64,000 nucleotides of DNA from Larimichthys crocea (lineage: Eukaryota > Chordata > Actinopteri > Sciaenidae). The position numbers and the translations under genes were made by a program. Where the stretch lies: positions 10,989,001-11,053,000 of the forward strand of contig NC_040019.1 of assembly GCF_000972845.2 (NCBI RefSeq), read 5' to 3'. Below are positions 41,401 to 63,900 of the stretch, one piece after another. Each line of letters starts with the position of its first letter. The stretch's first letter is position 1. A model generated the notes under the pieces. It had not been told where the DNA came from, ran no database searches, and was given only the letters and a program-made list of their open reading frames with translations.

Positions 41401-43392
41401 CAAGAGGGCACTGAATATAAATCAATAAACAGCTCACATGTTGTATGTAAGCACCTGGCAACCACGTAGACGTGGGAGCTTTAATTAAAACAACATGGAG
41501 CGTTTACATTCAGAAAGCAGGAGAACATGTTCTTGTTGCTGTAGCAGCATGGTTCTGGATGCATTTACCCCCAACTAACTCTCACCCCTTGGCCAATTAT
41601 GAGTAGGCAATAGCAAGAAGAAAATTTCAATTGCATAATTTCTAATTTGTGATGTGGTGGTTAAAAAGCAAGAATTCAACTCACACACAATGGGAAATGT
41701 GTAAGGATAATTATGCTAAGGTAACCTAACAGACTGCTGGCTGTAGCTGCATATTCAACAGGCAGATATGAGTGTAGCAAAAAAAACAAAAAAACAATAC
41801 CACCGCATCTTTATCCTCTGACATTTCTGCACTGATGCAATGCTCTATGTGTATGTTGATGCAACATCCTCATCTTTGCTGACTTTAGAGCTCCACAGCC
41901 GTGACAAAATCAAACCTTGTTACTTGTCCGTTTCTCAGTGTGACACTAATCAGAAGTAAACTCAATCGAACAAAATGAGGTTTGTGTGGTACTACAAACA
42001 AACTAGAAGCCACTCACTTCTCTTTGCGATAATACAGGGCGTGGGTAGTGGGCAGTCCCCCATCAGAGCCTGGTTCCCACCAGCAGGTAAAGGTCTCTTT
42101 TTCGGGAGAACGACATCTGGTCAGCGTAGGCTTCCCTGGTGGACTGTAGCCTAAAGACAGGAATGAAAGCAAGTGCATTAATACTAAACAGTGTGTGTCG
42201 TGTAACAAAAAGGTTGACAAACTCTGTCTGTTTAATTAAGAGTAAGGTCTGGTAAAGGCCTTTACCCAGGTACTACAGATGAAAATAAGCTTTTAGCTAT
42301 ATCTGGTACAATACATGTATTACGCATTGGCCCTGTTAAACAAATAAACGGAGAATAAATAAAGTACAAAACAAAGTAATTTCATCGATGAGTGCTGATT
42401 TAGAGTACAGCAGTGTTTTCATTTAATGTGTCACTAAGCTTGACGAAAGATGAAAAGAACATATGTCCACAAACAGTTCAAAACACATATAAATGGCAAC
42501 TATTGCCTGCATATTAGTCTTAAAAACTCTACATGATTACAATAAACTTGATCAGCCATTATCAAACCATATCATGCTTTACAGTTACCTAGTGTTTCTG
42601 TGGTACTGACAACATGTTAAGACATAAATATATTAACACAAACACAAGATAAAGGACGTGATATGTCGACAGTCTTCTTGTCAGTTCGGCATCAATATAA
42701 TCCACGAAGATAAACGTATACCTGGTTTCCTACTTTGTGTCTGGTGCTAAAGAGAGCGCATAAACCTGCTGATAATATTAAACATGTTTGATTTATAGCA
42801 AATAAATCAATGAAAGCTGATATTTCCAGGAATATTTCCAGCAAAGCGACTCTCAGCAGACCCTTATTTCACTGGATGCATAGATGACACAAGGCAGTTG
42901 GCCTGTGGTAACATGTAGACCTTAAGAAAGTAGTTTGCAAGCTAATGTTATGTAATGTTAATGTATTGCTTGGCAACAGTGCAGTCCCAGTCTATGGGAC
43001 TATTTGTGCTGGTGGAGCCGAAAAAAAAATGTAATAAACAAAGAAATCCTGATCTGTTTTGACTTATTACTGTTAACAAATAAATGGACATTGTAGAACT
43101 TGTTTATCACACTTGCGGTTGTGATGTGCTGAATATCAACACGGCTTCGACCACATCACAGCCGTGCTGATATTCAATACAACATAACTCCTTCTTGTGT
43201 GGTATAGCTTTAATAAACAACACTATTACTATTACATCCTACCGACTCCTCAGATGTCTTATCTCATAGCCAGAAACTCAAGAATATATTCAGACTGTGT
43301 TTAATCGAATATCACTTACGTGTTCCCTTTGCATGTGGCATAGAGACTAGCAGAAACAACAGCAGGATAACTTCCACCGCCTTCTTCATCAT
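36159..43392 (-). CDS. prlr: prolactin receptor (class I cytokine receptor), 8 coding exons, complete
   Basis: Single-pass receptor for prolactin signalling through JAK2/STAT5; osmoregulatory in fish. Exons: 43320-43392, 42018-42150, 40455-40624, 38924-39090, 38474-38615, 38224-38320, 37362-37431, 36159-37250. Total 1944 nt, 647 residues. Signal peptide about 1-22 ([10 protein letters not shown] core). Domain D1 has the two cysteine pairs C37/C47 and C76/C87; NNTS and NIT are potential glycosylation sites. Domain D2 ends in WSEWS (215-219). Transmembrane helix about 237-255. Box 1 ILPPVPGPK (266-274). The last exon encodes 363 residues of cytoplasmic tail with an acidic [12 protein letters not shown] segment and several tyrosines, ending LPTY. 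The start is the first of two ATGs after an acceptor at 43411-43412. Length fits the longer teleost paralog (prlra/PRLR1), but the paralog is not proven. Confidence 0.95.
38389..38445. repeat. TG microsatellite in prlr intron
   Basis: TG units with TTTG interruptions, about 30 bp from the donor of the WSxWS exon (38474-38615). It lies in the intron before the transmembrane exon. Confidence 0.9.
43130..43176. repeat. 17-bp inverted repeat in prlr intron
   Basis: TGAATATCAACACGGCT (43130-43146) pairs with AGCCGTGCTGATATTCA (43160-43176) with one mismatch and a 13-nt spacer. It is probably the core of a small foldback or MITE-type repeat. Confidence 0.6.
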
Positions 43393-43410
43393 GGCACCAC
43401 AAAGCCTTGG

Positions 43411-46400
43411 CTGTTGGGTGAAGAAACAAACAAACAAAGAAAGCTGTGTATGGGGGAACCTTTCGTATATGTGCTCTTGACAAATCAAATGACCCATGAT
43501 GTTTGATGCTGTTCGCCAAAACAGCAGAGCTGCAAATGTTGTGTTGAGTCACAACATGCTTGCATGACAATGGAAAGCTGCCTTAAAGTCATAAGTGCAA
43601 TACTGTCCCTAATTCCCTAAAGACACAATTAGGAAGAGACGACGTAGGTGCACTGTCTGTTTACCTATTATTTCTTCCTGTCTAGTTACAGAACATCCAC
43701 GTCTAAAACAGACATGATACATATTAAAACTACAGAGAAAGGAATGTGTGCTGTTTCACTAACGATTAAAAAACATCCTCTCTGTCTCTTTCTACCTCTA
43801 CCAGCTGGCACATAACTGACTACATAATCCAGAGTCCAGGCTTTTCCCCTCACAACACAGGCACACAGCAGGGAGGATGCTTCAAATGACTCGGAAATCT
43901 GCATTAACGTAGCCATGTGCAGAGCTATTACTCAGCGTGACCTTTCACCTCTTAAATGTGTAGGAAAGTGAGGGAGAGAAGATAAGAGGAGGGGAGGTGA
44001 TATAGAGGCCAAACGGATGAGAGAGCTGATGTTGCATCAGTGCATCTCTCTCCTTCTTCCGACTGTTGTTGTCGGTTAACATTTGATTACTGAATAAAGA
44101 GACCACTTATCTTTTTTTTTTGTAGTTTAACTTTAAGCCATCAAAACCAGGAGGAAACTAAAGAACGGACAGATGCATGCTTACATTCTCAGAATTGTCC
44201 AGAAAAACCTTGAACGAAATCCAGTTGACCTGACACAATGTTTTTTAAATGCACACCGATTTGATTCTTATTTGCATGAAACTACAATTGACGCACTGTA
44301 AGAAAATGCTGGATGCCACAGGTACCAGGAAAGTGACAATTAGAAAAGTATAAACTTTCAGAGCCTTATGTGACTATATCTTTTTATTTAAGCCAATTTT
44401 GTTTAAGGGAGATTATTATTATTTTGGACTTGTAAGCTGTCATTGTCCTGACATACAGTTATGTCCTGGAGTGTTTGTGGTATTTCTAAGAATAAGACTA
44501 CTCAGCATTTTGTTATTGCGACACCATACACAATTTACAATCTAACCCTGCAGGTAAATCCATTAGCATCAACCATAACATGTTGTCAGTCTGCTCAGAG
44601 GTGTGACTGTCCTTTGAGACTTTCAGCAAGTGACTATTATCAACTCTTCTGTATGGTGCCTTAATTTCAATAGCGTCACCATGATCTGATAATTGGCATT
44701 AAGGTCAAGGCACTGGATTAGCCTCCTGCTGCATATAGTCGTCTTACATAACCATATCCCAAACTGAATAAGCTGCTAAGCTTGGAAAGTGCAGGCCCAC
44801 AGTGCGAAGCTCTCTTCCCACACATAACATTGGTCCGAATGTTAAGTAGCATTTCATGTGGATTTTAAGGACATTTTCTATTTTGGTACACCTGTTTTTC
44901 AGTTTTACCTCAGCAGCACTTGCCCCCCCCCCCTGTCTTATTTGTTAATTATACTGTTTATACATTTCAGAGAAAACGTACTTTTAGCTGCATTCTTGCT
45001 GGCTCACTGCTTCACAGTTGTCAGTTAGATTTCAATTAGTCAGTCAGGATCATCTTGTGGCCTAATTTCACACTACTGAAGATGAATCATTTAAGCTTGG
45101 TGTCTATCAGTAGGATCGCAATTTCAAAGGGTGACGAAAGGACGTGTCAAATGACTTGTTGAGGTAAATGTGAGTGGTGAAGTAAGACGATCCCCTGTGG
45201 CATGGTGAGGCAGAACTACAGAGAGTTCAGTTTCTAAGAATCTGTTTCGTTCTTCTGGGAGTGCACAAAGTTCACAATTTCCCATAATGATTTACCACAC
45301 AATTATGTATTTCAGTTTTATATTAACTTGCTTTATATCATCATACTCTATTTAAAGGTAAAAAAAATATAACTCCCATTCATCAGGGTGCCACTGCAGC
45401 CTCTATAATGTTTTGAGAACTTCAGTTTTTTGTTTTTTTATAGCCACACAGTGTATTCATTAAGTAGATCAGCAGGTTTGGCATGACAGAAATGTGGCTC
45501 AGTGTTCCTTGATCACCACTATTACTAATCTGTCCTCTAATGTAACAAGATAGATAGTTGACATTACAAATTGTAAATTTGGCCATGAGTTGTTGTGCAG
45601 TTTGCGTGAAAGAATGCGTAAAACATACACTCATGCTGATTTCATATCAAAAACCTTCATCTGTAGTCCAGATTAGTCTGGCACATTTCCCAGTAATGTT
45701 AAAAACCGGTTTGATCACCAAGACCAGCACCTTTCTTGGAACTAGCAACAGCAGGGAACAGATATTAAAGTCACAGAGGAAACTGGAAGGCAGTCCAAGT
45801 GCTCCTGTGGTCTTTTTTTGTATTATCACCTTCAGGACAATTTTAATCATACTACTGGTGAGGTACATGTAATGGACAGTGCAGACACAAGCTTGTAGTA
45901 TAATATAAGATCCTAATACCAATCAATGTGTTCAGATAAAGCTCTCTGATATACTATATACTATACATATGCCAGCATACATTTAAGCAGCGTACTGAGG
46001 TAATATGAGTACATTTATGACGAAATTCACACAATGAAAACTTTCTTGTGACCTTTTACTGTAACTGTGTTGCCAGTAAAACTGTGTTTCCTCTCTTGGC
46101 CAACTTATATCCTGTAACCTCCTGTGTCTTTGACGCACTCAAACGCTGGGTTGGTAAAAAAGAGGAAATAACTAGGATACCTGTGCCTGTAGCAGGCCAC
46201 TATGGGTCCTGTGTTTAATAGAGCTAAGCAAGGTTAGTTGTTTTTGAAGGTGAAATAAATTAACCTCTGATTTCACCTGACACGGCTGAGATCACATTTA
46301 ACAGATAGATTTAATGTGTGCGTCTCTGTCTGGATTTGATTGCTAGTTACAGATTTTATGATGGTGGGCGTATTAACATTCCAACTGACCTCCATGTGGT

Positions 46401-47291
46401 TTGTCCTATTACAGACGCAAAATGTGCTGAAATATCTGGAATGTGAATGTGTATGTGGGAAAAAGTGAGAGGGAAGAATACATCTTTTGATGTTTAGTTG
46501 AACAAAATTAAGGAGACTGCATTAGTAAATAGCTTACTTTCAATGCTGTAATAGCATATTTGTGAAAATAATATATTATCATGTGTTATGTAATATAATG
46601 TCATTAAAGCTTGAATGTTCTATTCCTGTCCAAGCTGACACTGATTTGATATGAGATTTGTCAGATGATTTGGAGTGGGAAATACTCATATTGCAGTGTT
46701 TAAGTACAGCATATCATATTAATCTATAGGTGTAACGAAGCGGTACCTCTCTGATCTGATAAAACTGACACGCACTTCTCGGAACTGTGCCCTTCAAAGG
46801 TGAATAATTAATTATTATTAGACACAAATATAGGCTATATAAAGCCACGGTGCAGGACCAGCAGTGGAAAAAGTCAGTAAGCAATGGCCTCTTTCACCTC
46901 TAACCCCCTTTCCATGGAGAAAGGACAGATCATGACTGAAATCCCAATACACCACAACCCACAACCCACCATTATCATCCTCCTACACTAAAGAAAATGC
47001 CAATCAGTCAGCTGCTAACCAGGAGATGAGTCTTCTTTGAGAGCAAAACAAACAAGAGAAATATCACACTCACTTCCATGTCTCCACTGCATGACTAAAC
47101 TCATATAGACTCCTCAGAGATGTTTATCCAATAATCTGTCCTACAATAATAAAAATAAGAATAAACAACTTTACTGCACAAGAACAAACGTGTTTGGCTT
47201 CTTCCTTTTTTTCTCTCTCTCTTGCGTAAAAACAGACACACACACGGAAGCGACAGGTAAAAGGTGATCATAATAAACCTCCCTCACTCAC
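43411..47291 (-). other. prlr 5' intron (tentative)
   Basis: Between the acceptor of the first coding exon and a possible donor at 47287-47291 (GTGAG). I see no exon, RNA gene or intact mobile element in it; short ORFs here are not supported by splice sites or similarity. Confidence 0.4.
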
Positions 47292-47340
47292 CTGCGCCCT
47301 TTGGCAGCTTTTGTAACAGTAATTACCCGGTTTGGACTTT
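47292..47340 (-). other. possible noncoding first exon of prlr
   Basis: On the minus strand the sequence CAAAGGGCGCAG is followed by GTGAGTGAG, a strong donor, in the only moderately GC-rich region upstream of the coding exons. The coding exon has an acceptor 18 nt before its ATG, so an upstream untranslated exon must exist somewhere. The upstream limit is arbitrary. Confidence 0.3.
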
Positions 47341-48147
47341 GTGACGCTCAAAGTCAAGGTGAGTTGTAAAATGCATTAAAGTGAGGTTTTGTAGGATGCC
47401 TGCATGACCCTGATGGGAGACAACATGTCCATCATCTACTGCTGGACTGCTGTATCTGGGTTCCTTCACACCGATCCTGATGTTACACTCTTTACGCGCT
47501 GAGAAGTAAATGTTCTTCTTACCAGCAGTGAGTTATCAGTCTCTCAGTCCGTGCCTTGGTGGTGGTGGTGGTGACTCCTCTGCCGGTTCCCAGAAAAGAG
47601 GAGACTTGGCGACTTTGTATCACTGCTTTGATGACAGCAGACTTGGACACCGGCCGTTCCCGGGAAGCTTACCCGTCCTGACAAGCGGAGAAATCGCAAC
47701 ATCCTCTGTGATCCAGAGGAGGGCGGAGCAATAGGTGCGCACTCACCCATCCATCTCCCGTGTAAAAAAACTAAACCCTGCCCACGGTTTGGGTTGCCAC
47801 AGTCTCCTGTCGTTTAACGTCAGCAACGTTTACTCGCTGCGATTGGACGAACATCGGTCCGCGCTTATTATCTATTAATGAAGTCCCAAGAAATAAACAC
47901 TTGCTTCCAGGAGAGAAAGACATCCAGCAGAAGTTTCTCAAAGAAAAGTGAGAAAAAAAAGGAGCCTAGAGAGTTTAAAGATGATTCAGTGAAAAAAAAA
48001 ACCCTGTCATGCTGATATGTTTTGTGTCTGAAATATTTGTTATAAATGTTAATTAACATCCCATTTTAATATATATGCGTGTTACAGGAAATGAATGACA
48101 GGCAATGCTATGTCCCCTTAAATGACAAAAACAAGTTTGCAGTGGTG

Positions 48148-48285
48148 GAGGAAGTATTAATATCCTTAACTTAAGTTAAATATGTAAGTCAAATACTATT
48201 ACTTTAGTACAAATTTGAGGTACCTACTTTACTTGACTATTTTACTACTAATAACTTATACTACTCCACTACATTTTGTCTGACA
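48148..48285. repeat. dispersed repeat (AGTGGTGGAGGAAGTATT / ACTTAAGTTAAA type)
   Basis: GCAGTGGTGGAGGAAGTATT, then AACTTAAGTTAAATA, then TACTCCACTACATTTTGTC. Same family as 32895-33010, read from the other end of the unit. Confidence 0.55.
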
Positions 48286-48396
48286 GCACAGCAAACTATG
48301 TAAAAGTCTCCCGGATTAACTGCAACTGTACTTGCAAAGTTCATGAAAAGTCATTTTAGAGACATGTTGTTCTCACAGGTTAGTGACACTACAAAC

Positions 48397-48462
48397 ATAA
48401 TGCTTGTTAAATTTACAATCATAATGCTTGTTAAATTTACAATCATAATGCTTGTTAAATTT
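48397..48462. repeat. 24-bp tandem repeat, 2.75 copies
   Basis: ATAATGCTTGTTAAATTTAC plus AATC, repeated at 48397, 48421 and 48445 with no mismatch; the last copy is cut after 18 bases. Intergenic. Confidence 0.92.
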
Positions 48463-49179
48463 CGACCCTGTGATACACCAATATGTTATGCCCCTGCTGT
48501 GAGTATATTTATTTCGTGTAGAAAAATATATGACCTATACTTTCCCACAAAACAATAAAAGTTTCCTCTCCTCGGGTCAACACAGGGTCCTCATTTGCTG
48601 CTACCTTAGTGACTTTTACTCGCTCTGAACATGAACAAATATTGTAAAACATCTTGTAACTATCAGGACATACTGTGCTCCGCTGAAACCTCACTGGTTC
48701 CTCTTACTGGGAGCTGTAAACATAGTAAGGTTCCCCAGATGACACGTCTCTTCTATCATGTTTATGTGTGAGTTTATCTCCATGTAAGCTGTTTGATATG
48801 GAGGGTTTAAGGGTTAATACACTCATTTTGTTTAGGTTGTATTTCTCTGAAAGGAAATTAATACAATTTAATTAAATTAGTATATAGCCCACCTAAAGAC
48901 ACTAATTTTCTGAGAGAAAGGTGCAGCCATTAGATTTACAATAGCTAGTAACACTGACCATGATGCTCCTACTGAAGACCTATATCTTAATGTGTGCCTT
49001 TGTCTGAAGAGCAAATGGATACAAAGTATTGTCCATTTTTTTTATGAATAGGAACAAATATATTTACAAAAATGATATCTCGATGTTTGGATTGCACAAA
49101 CTATGAGGTGAATACTGTTATTGAAATCAGAATGTCTTTCTTCAGATACACAATAAATAAACTATATCCAAACATTCAC

Positions 49180-49245
49180 CTTTTATATCCTCAGGGTCAT
49201 AGGGAGCTGAAGCCAATCCCAGCTGGCATTGGGCATGTTATCACA
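49180..49245 (+). repeat. interspersed-repeat fragment (GAGCTGAAGCCAATCCCAGC type)
   Basis: GGTCATAGGGAGCTGAAGCC and AATCCCAGCTGGCATTGGGC match wording seen in very common fish retroelement-derived repeats. The rest of 47341-51100 is AT-rich intergenic DNA with no gene that I can support. Confidence 0.5.
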
Positions 49246-51434
49246 ATGATCACAGAAGTTCAGCTGTTGTGAATTCACAAAGCTTACAAAGCTTGTAGTT
49301 CAGATTCTTTTTAATGATCTTCAGGGATCTGTCTCTGCATCCGATCATTGTCGCCTGAGCCTCTACTTCCCTTTTGCTCATTGTGTTGACTTTCTGGAAA
49401 GCCACACCTACAGAGATCTAAGAAACGCATGACGCAAGCATAGTCGGGCATTTATGTCAAAGATGTGGGCTGCTGAGAAAATGGAAATTCGTGGAAAGAG
49501 GTATTGTTGTCAGCAGTGTGTGTGTTGACATTGAACAGGTGTGTACATGTTAAAGGCTGCAGAACGGTAAAAAAAAAAAAGAAAAAAAAGTCCTGCCTTG
49601 TCACTTACAGTGGGGGAAATAAGAACAACATGTCAACATTTTCTTCATTAAACCCTACCAATGCAGCTTTTCATCGGTATTAATTCCATATAAAAATATA
49701 AATAAATATAAATTGCAACATGTTACATGCAGTGTGCATAATTTGTCTTTATTTTCAGGGAGTGGTGGAATGAGTGATGGCCTTATGGTTAGAGCGGCTT
49801 AGGACCTCTCTGCTCCACCTCCCCCCCTCCCCACCTGTCAGCTCTGCTTAGAAGCAATGATGTTATATAATATTGCCATCTGCTCTTCACATTGATTTCA
49901 AAGTCTTATTACGCACACAATCGTATTGAATGCCAGTACATATATGAGCTCAAAACTGTTTATTATCTCTTCCTCCAGCATTTTCTTTGGGAGTTTCCGT
50001 GTTGAGGCAGCAGTGGATGTGTTTGGACATTTAGGTATGACAGCTTGCATGCCTGTGTGCTTCACGCTGCTGCACCGGGACCAACTATGAAGCAAGCATG
50101 ACTGTGTAGTGACATCTAGCGGCTCTTTTGTCAAAGAAATCTGTCAAACGAACCAAATCTGAAGGACATGTCAGGGTTTTTCCTCATTGATGGAGTATAG
50201 ACATTTGTCAAAGACCTGTTGCAGTCAGCTGGGGATACATACAATCTAATAACAATATGCCTGATAGGAAGAAGGAAAGAATGAGAGAGAGAGGAAGAAA
50301 CAAAAAGACTGAATGTGGTGCTTTGCATTCTTGCATGCATGTTCTGAATGTGTTTATGTAGCCTGGTAGATTAATTTATTTAGTGCAGTGGGCATCTAGG
50401 CGGCAGTATAGGACAGGTGATGCTCAATAAAGTAATTTAAACAAACGTACATTGGGCTACATTCACTTGTCTCTGCGAGCTATGGATGAATGGTAAATGA
50501 ATGACAAAAAGGCTTCATCATTATGAGTCATTCCGTATTTATTGCACCTTTATTGAGTTGTTAAAACCATAAACAAAGATCATAACATCTGAGACTGACT
50601 GTGAGTAGAATATTTTCCACATATACAGGAGCAATGAGTTGTAATAGTTACCAACAATAACCTCCAACGTATGCAATAAAAAGCTGAATTATTATCGGTG
50701 GTTTATGGGCTGAAACTATCATTATTAGACTAAATCATTTATTTGCATGGTATATCCACCTTCAGAGGGAAACTATGTGATTTTGGCATCACATGTCAAG
50801 CACATATTAATCACATGTAACCTAATTAATTCACATTTTAATGTTTATTATTTATTACTCATATTCATTGATTCTTGTAGTATTTTTTTATTCATTGGGC
50901 TACGTCTCTACGCTATTAATCTACATGTTTATACTGTATATTTTCACATACTGTAGCTATGGCCTCACAATATGTCTATTTTCGTCCACTGTGGTCTTTG
51001 TTCATTCCCTCTCGCTTTTTTTAATCTCAGACTGAGAGTGCTGATCCACAGAAAGCTTGAGTTGATTGAATTTCCCACGGTGACTCCGCTAACTTCAGCC
51101 ACTGCGCCGACCTAAATACGTGACGCGGATCAGTGGTTTGAGCTAATCTGGATACGTAGCCTGTGATTGGCTGGTTGTGTCACAAGCCCCGCCTCTAACG
51201 TGAACGCGCTCTGGGGGGGCTGAATTATAATGATCAGAGCGAGTACGCGCCTTAAAAATGACTGGTTCGCTGGAAATTATGATATTATGAATTATACAGA
51301 TGGATAAAAAAAATCCTGACAAGATTAATGTAAATTAACTTCTGCCTCACACACCCAGAAGAAGAGGGAATAACTCACACAAACACAAACTGACACGCAC
51401 GACACACCCCAGCTCCACGCCCACTGCACATTTG

Positions 51435-51514
51435 ATTGGCTTTGAGGGGGATTTCACGACGCGGTTGATTGGTTGATGCAGACGTCAATCAGGTGTAATC
51501 AGGCACACGATTGG
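51435..51514 (+). promoter_or_regulatory. probable nedd4l promoter: inverted CCAAT boxes and a CRE half-site
   Basis: ATTGG (inverted CCAAT) at 51435, 51468 and 51510, with another at 51176 and GACGTCA at 51481-51487. All lie within 700 bp upstream of the nedd4l ATG, in a region richer in GC than its surroundings. The pattern fits an NF-Y-type promoter; the start site itself is not identified. Confidence 0.45.
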
Positions 51515-51816
51515 TTGAGCTGTTAGGAGGAAGTCAAGTGTCAAAACGTTTCGAGTCGGGGGGGGGGACACAGCTCGGACTTGACAAAAGCAAATCTGTC
51601 TCAGTTGAAACATTTTGGACACTGTTTTGTTTTTTTAATTTCCAAGCGGTGTGTCGGACGGACCACGCTGGACAGGATTACGTTATCCGGCTGAGAACCG
51701 CCACCCCCCCTCCGAGCTGAGACTTGGTCTCACCGTGGACTTGACCACCGCCGCGCGGCAGAGAGAGCAAAGTGGGACTTTATTGTTCAAGGCTAGCGAG
51801 CTAGCTCTGCTTGTTT

Positions 51817-51839
51817 TTGTGTGTGTGTGTGTGTGTGTG
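51817..51839 (+). repeat. GT microsatellite just before the nedd4l ATG
   Basis: About 11 GT units ending 13 nt before the start codon, so probably inside the 5' leader of the mRNA. Confidence 0.85.
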
Positions 51840-51852
51840 GACCGCAGGCTCT

Positions 51853-60963
<9,111 letters not shown>

Positions 60964-63900
60964 GTAAGATTCACAACTCGTATTTATTTTTTTAAATTTC
61001 AGTCTGTCATGTCTGCAAGAAGTTGATCTATTTAGTTCCACCCACCAGGATCATAATGCCTCTTTTAATTTGACTTTGATAGAAGGCTTTCCAGTAGTTC
61101 TGTATTCTTCTATGCTTTAGTTTCTGATGTACTAATAAGAAGTGAATGTGCCACATAAAATGTGATGATTATATAACTGATATTGCTGCACACCTTTCAA
61201 AGTAATTTTCCTAGAATAGACCTGCTTTCATTTCTCCGCGGGGATCATCGCCAATCTGGAATGCACTACATTGACTTTATCTGCACCCTGTGTCTTCACA
61301 GTCTGATTCCTGTGAACTCTGACACATCGCTAGATTTGATATCACAGGATTTCAGACTGTAGGCTCAGTCAAAAGAACACAAGAAAAAAGAAATGCACAC
61401 AGCAGTACGGGTTTTAAAAAGAAAGAGAGAAGGAGAAGAAGAAGAAAGGCCTGTTTATCTTCTAGTTTCATTGCCCTGCTTTAAGACTGTAGTCCACTAA
61501 CAACTACTACATTCCTCTTATGTCAGATTTCTCAGATTTCCTCCACAGACGGGGACACTGTCTTCCTTGACTTTTGAAATTGAAGCCTGTTGAAGGTTGC
61601 TATGACAACCAGATCAAATGTCTGCGCAATGTCAAGCAGCAATTTACAAAAACAGCACAAGCGGGTCTAATTAATCAATTCACTAATACACAGTTATTGT
61701 ATGTATCTTGGTGAACCATCTTGAGAAGAGAGGGAGGCGAGCGAAGTGCTTGTTGACATAATGAAGACATTGTTCTGTGGGAGAAGTGAAAGGCTTCCCT
61801 GAAAGAGGTTTAGGACTGCAGTGATATTTGTTTTGTAATGACTTCTAAGTGACTCTGCGGTCTGTATCTTGAGTTTGATGTTTGATAAAACAAACAGCGG
61901 ACGCAGCCCCACATATTATTGGTGTTCTTGGCCAGATAAGGCGCATTCTCTCTGGGTTTCACAGGGACAGGGCTACTGCTTTTGTGCACGGAGCACCGAC
62001 TTGGAGTTTGAAAGATCTGAGCTTGTTGGGCTTTTTTGTGACACCACATTCTCTAGTTTTCCTGACAACTCAATCAAGTGAAGACAGGTGCATTGTATGA
62101 CTAAATATGACTCAATTCATTCTGCATGTATATGTGCTAATGAAATCAGTGCATACATTGGTATGTGTTGTGTCTTCATGTTCCACACGCCCATGCTGAG
62201 GGGAATCACTGGCGCTCAGCCCGCTATGGAAAGGGCAGCTCTAATTTTTACCTCGGTACAGTGGGAGCTCTCTGTTGCTGTATAGAATAGGATGACACAA
62301 GAAAGCACAGCACAGACAGTCTCTAACCAGGTCCTCTCCTTATATGTCTGAGGAGATGCTTTTCTGGCTGTTTCAAGGTACATGCCAAGGAAGCTCCTCC
62401 ACCACTGGCCAGTATTTCTTTTGAAGGGGCTGCTTGTTCTCTTGCATTCATTAATTTTATTTGTCAGAAGAGATGATATGCTAGATTAAGCTTTGTGATA
62501 TAGTGCGTTAGAGAGATTGTGGTTTTCTCATGTAGTCTAAATGTCGAATAATGGTATTAGATGTATTAAATATATATTAATATTAGTGCAGACAAGACAC
62601 TGTACATGAGAGTTGACATGGAATTTAAAGAAAGAATAGGACTACAGTACAGTGCAGTGCTTTGTTTGAAGCAGGCATGTTACGTCATTTGGCAAGCTGG
62701 GCTTGCTGCCATTGGACCACACATTGGCATTTTGTTTCTTTTATACAGAACATTCTCCATAACATTTCACACACACACATTTATTGACTGTGCTTAACAC
62801 TGTAGGCAGTGTGTCATCACTAAGTGCAACCGGCTGCCAAGCCACAATTTCTTCTTTGCTCTGCCGCAGCCTTTTGGCTGTTTCTCTGCCTCCTGTCAGT
62901 CCCGTCTCTCTCTCCTTGATGTCCTCTTGTCCACAATGGACAACTTTCATTTTTTTCCCTATTTTCTCATCAGTGGCTTGGCTGACAGCATGTTTGCAGC
63001 TTAGTGCTTTTGAAACAAATAAGGTGACGCACTGTGGCTAAACCGTAGGTCGGACCAGTCATAGTCAAGTAAAGTTGGAACGGCTTTTTGGACAGGCCTG
63101 AAAGGCCAGATTATCATAGGGAAGTTGTCAGTTCTTTGCATGAGGGCAGACAGCTCCCCCACTGACTCTGGCCTCAGGGCAGAGTACCCTAAAACCTCCA
63201 TTTTCTCATGCTGAGCCGCTCGTGAATCACTTAGCTGTCAGCAGTGTATAAAGACTGCTCTCATGAATGTACAGTATGTTGTGAAATCGTCTCTTTCTGT
63301 TTTATCTTGTACTGTAGCCAAGTAGTATATTACAAGCATCAAAATCTGTGTGCATAATTTCAGCATTTCAGCCTAGAAACACAGCTGAGTTGTATCCTGG
63401 GCGGTTTTTGGATGCAAACACAGTGGCCTATAAAACCACCAGACAGTGAAGTGTTTGGCTGTGTATGGGAGACAGTGTAGTCTATTCCCTTTGAAGAAGA
63501 CTTGGATATCTTTCTCCACCGAGGACCGTGCTGTTTGTATTACCAAAGATGTGATCTATCAGATATTCAGCTCTTCACTCTGCTGCTGCCTGTTTTTTCC
63601 TGGTCCATTTATAGCAACAACTTCCTGATGCTTCTTTTTTATGTTTCCAAGCTACAAGAAATAACAAGGTTCAATTTGTTCTCGGGGTTTAATGGTGAAT
63701 TAAATGACCAATGTACCTGTTAAAATGTATATGAAATATGGCTGTTATACTGTTCATTTATGTGGGATTTCTTCGACTCTCACTCTCTTTCTTGTTCAGG
63801 CACAGCACAGAAAGGGTGATGTTTTTGTCCTAAGTCATTGCATTAATGAAGAGATGGTGCAGAGGGTAGCGGTAGGGTTTGGGTTTAATTATTTTAATGA

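Noticed and set aside
43312..43497. Longer prlr N-terminus from an upstream in-frame ATG
   Set aside because: The upstream part lies beyond a good splice acceptor at 43411-43412 and would put non-signal sequence before the signal peptide.
49770..49800. tRNA-like A-box (TGGTTAGAGCGG)
   Set aside because: No B-box at the right distance; too short to support a tRNA or SINE call.
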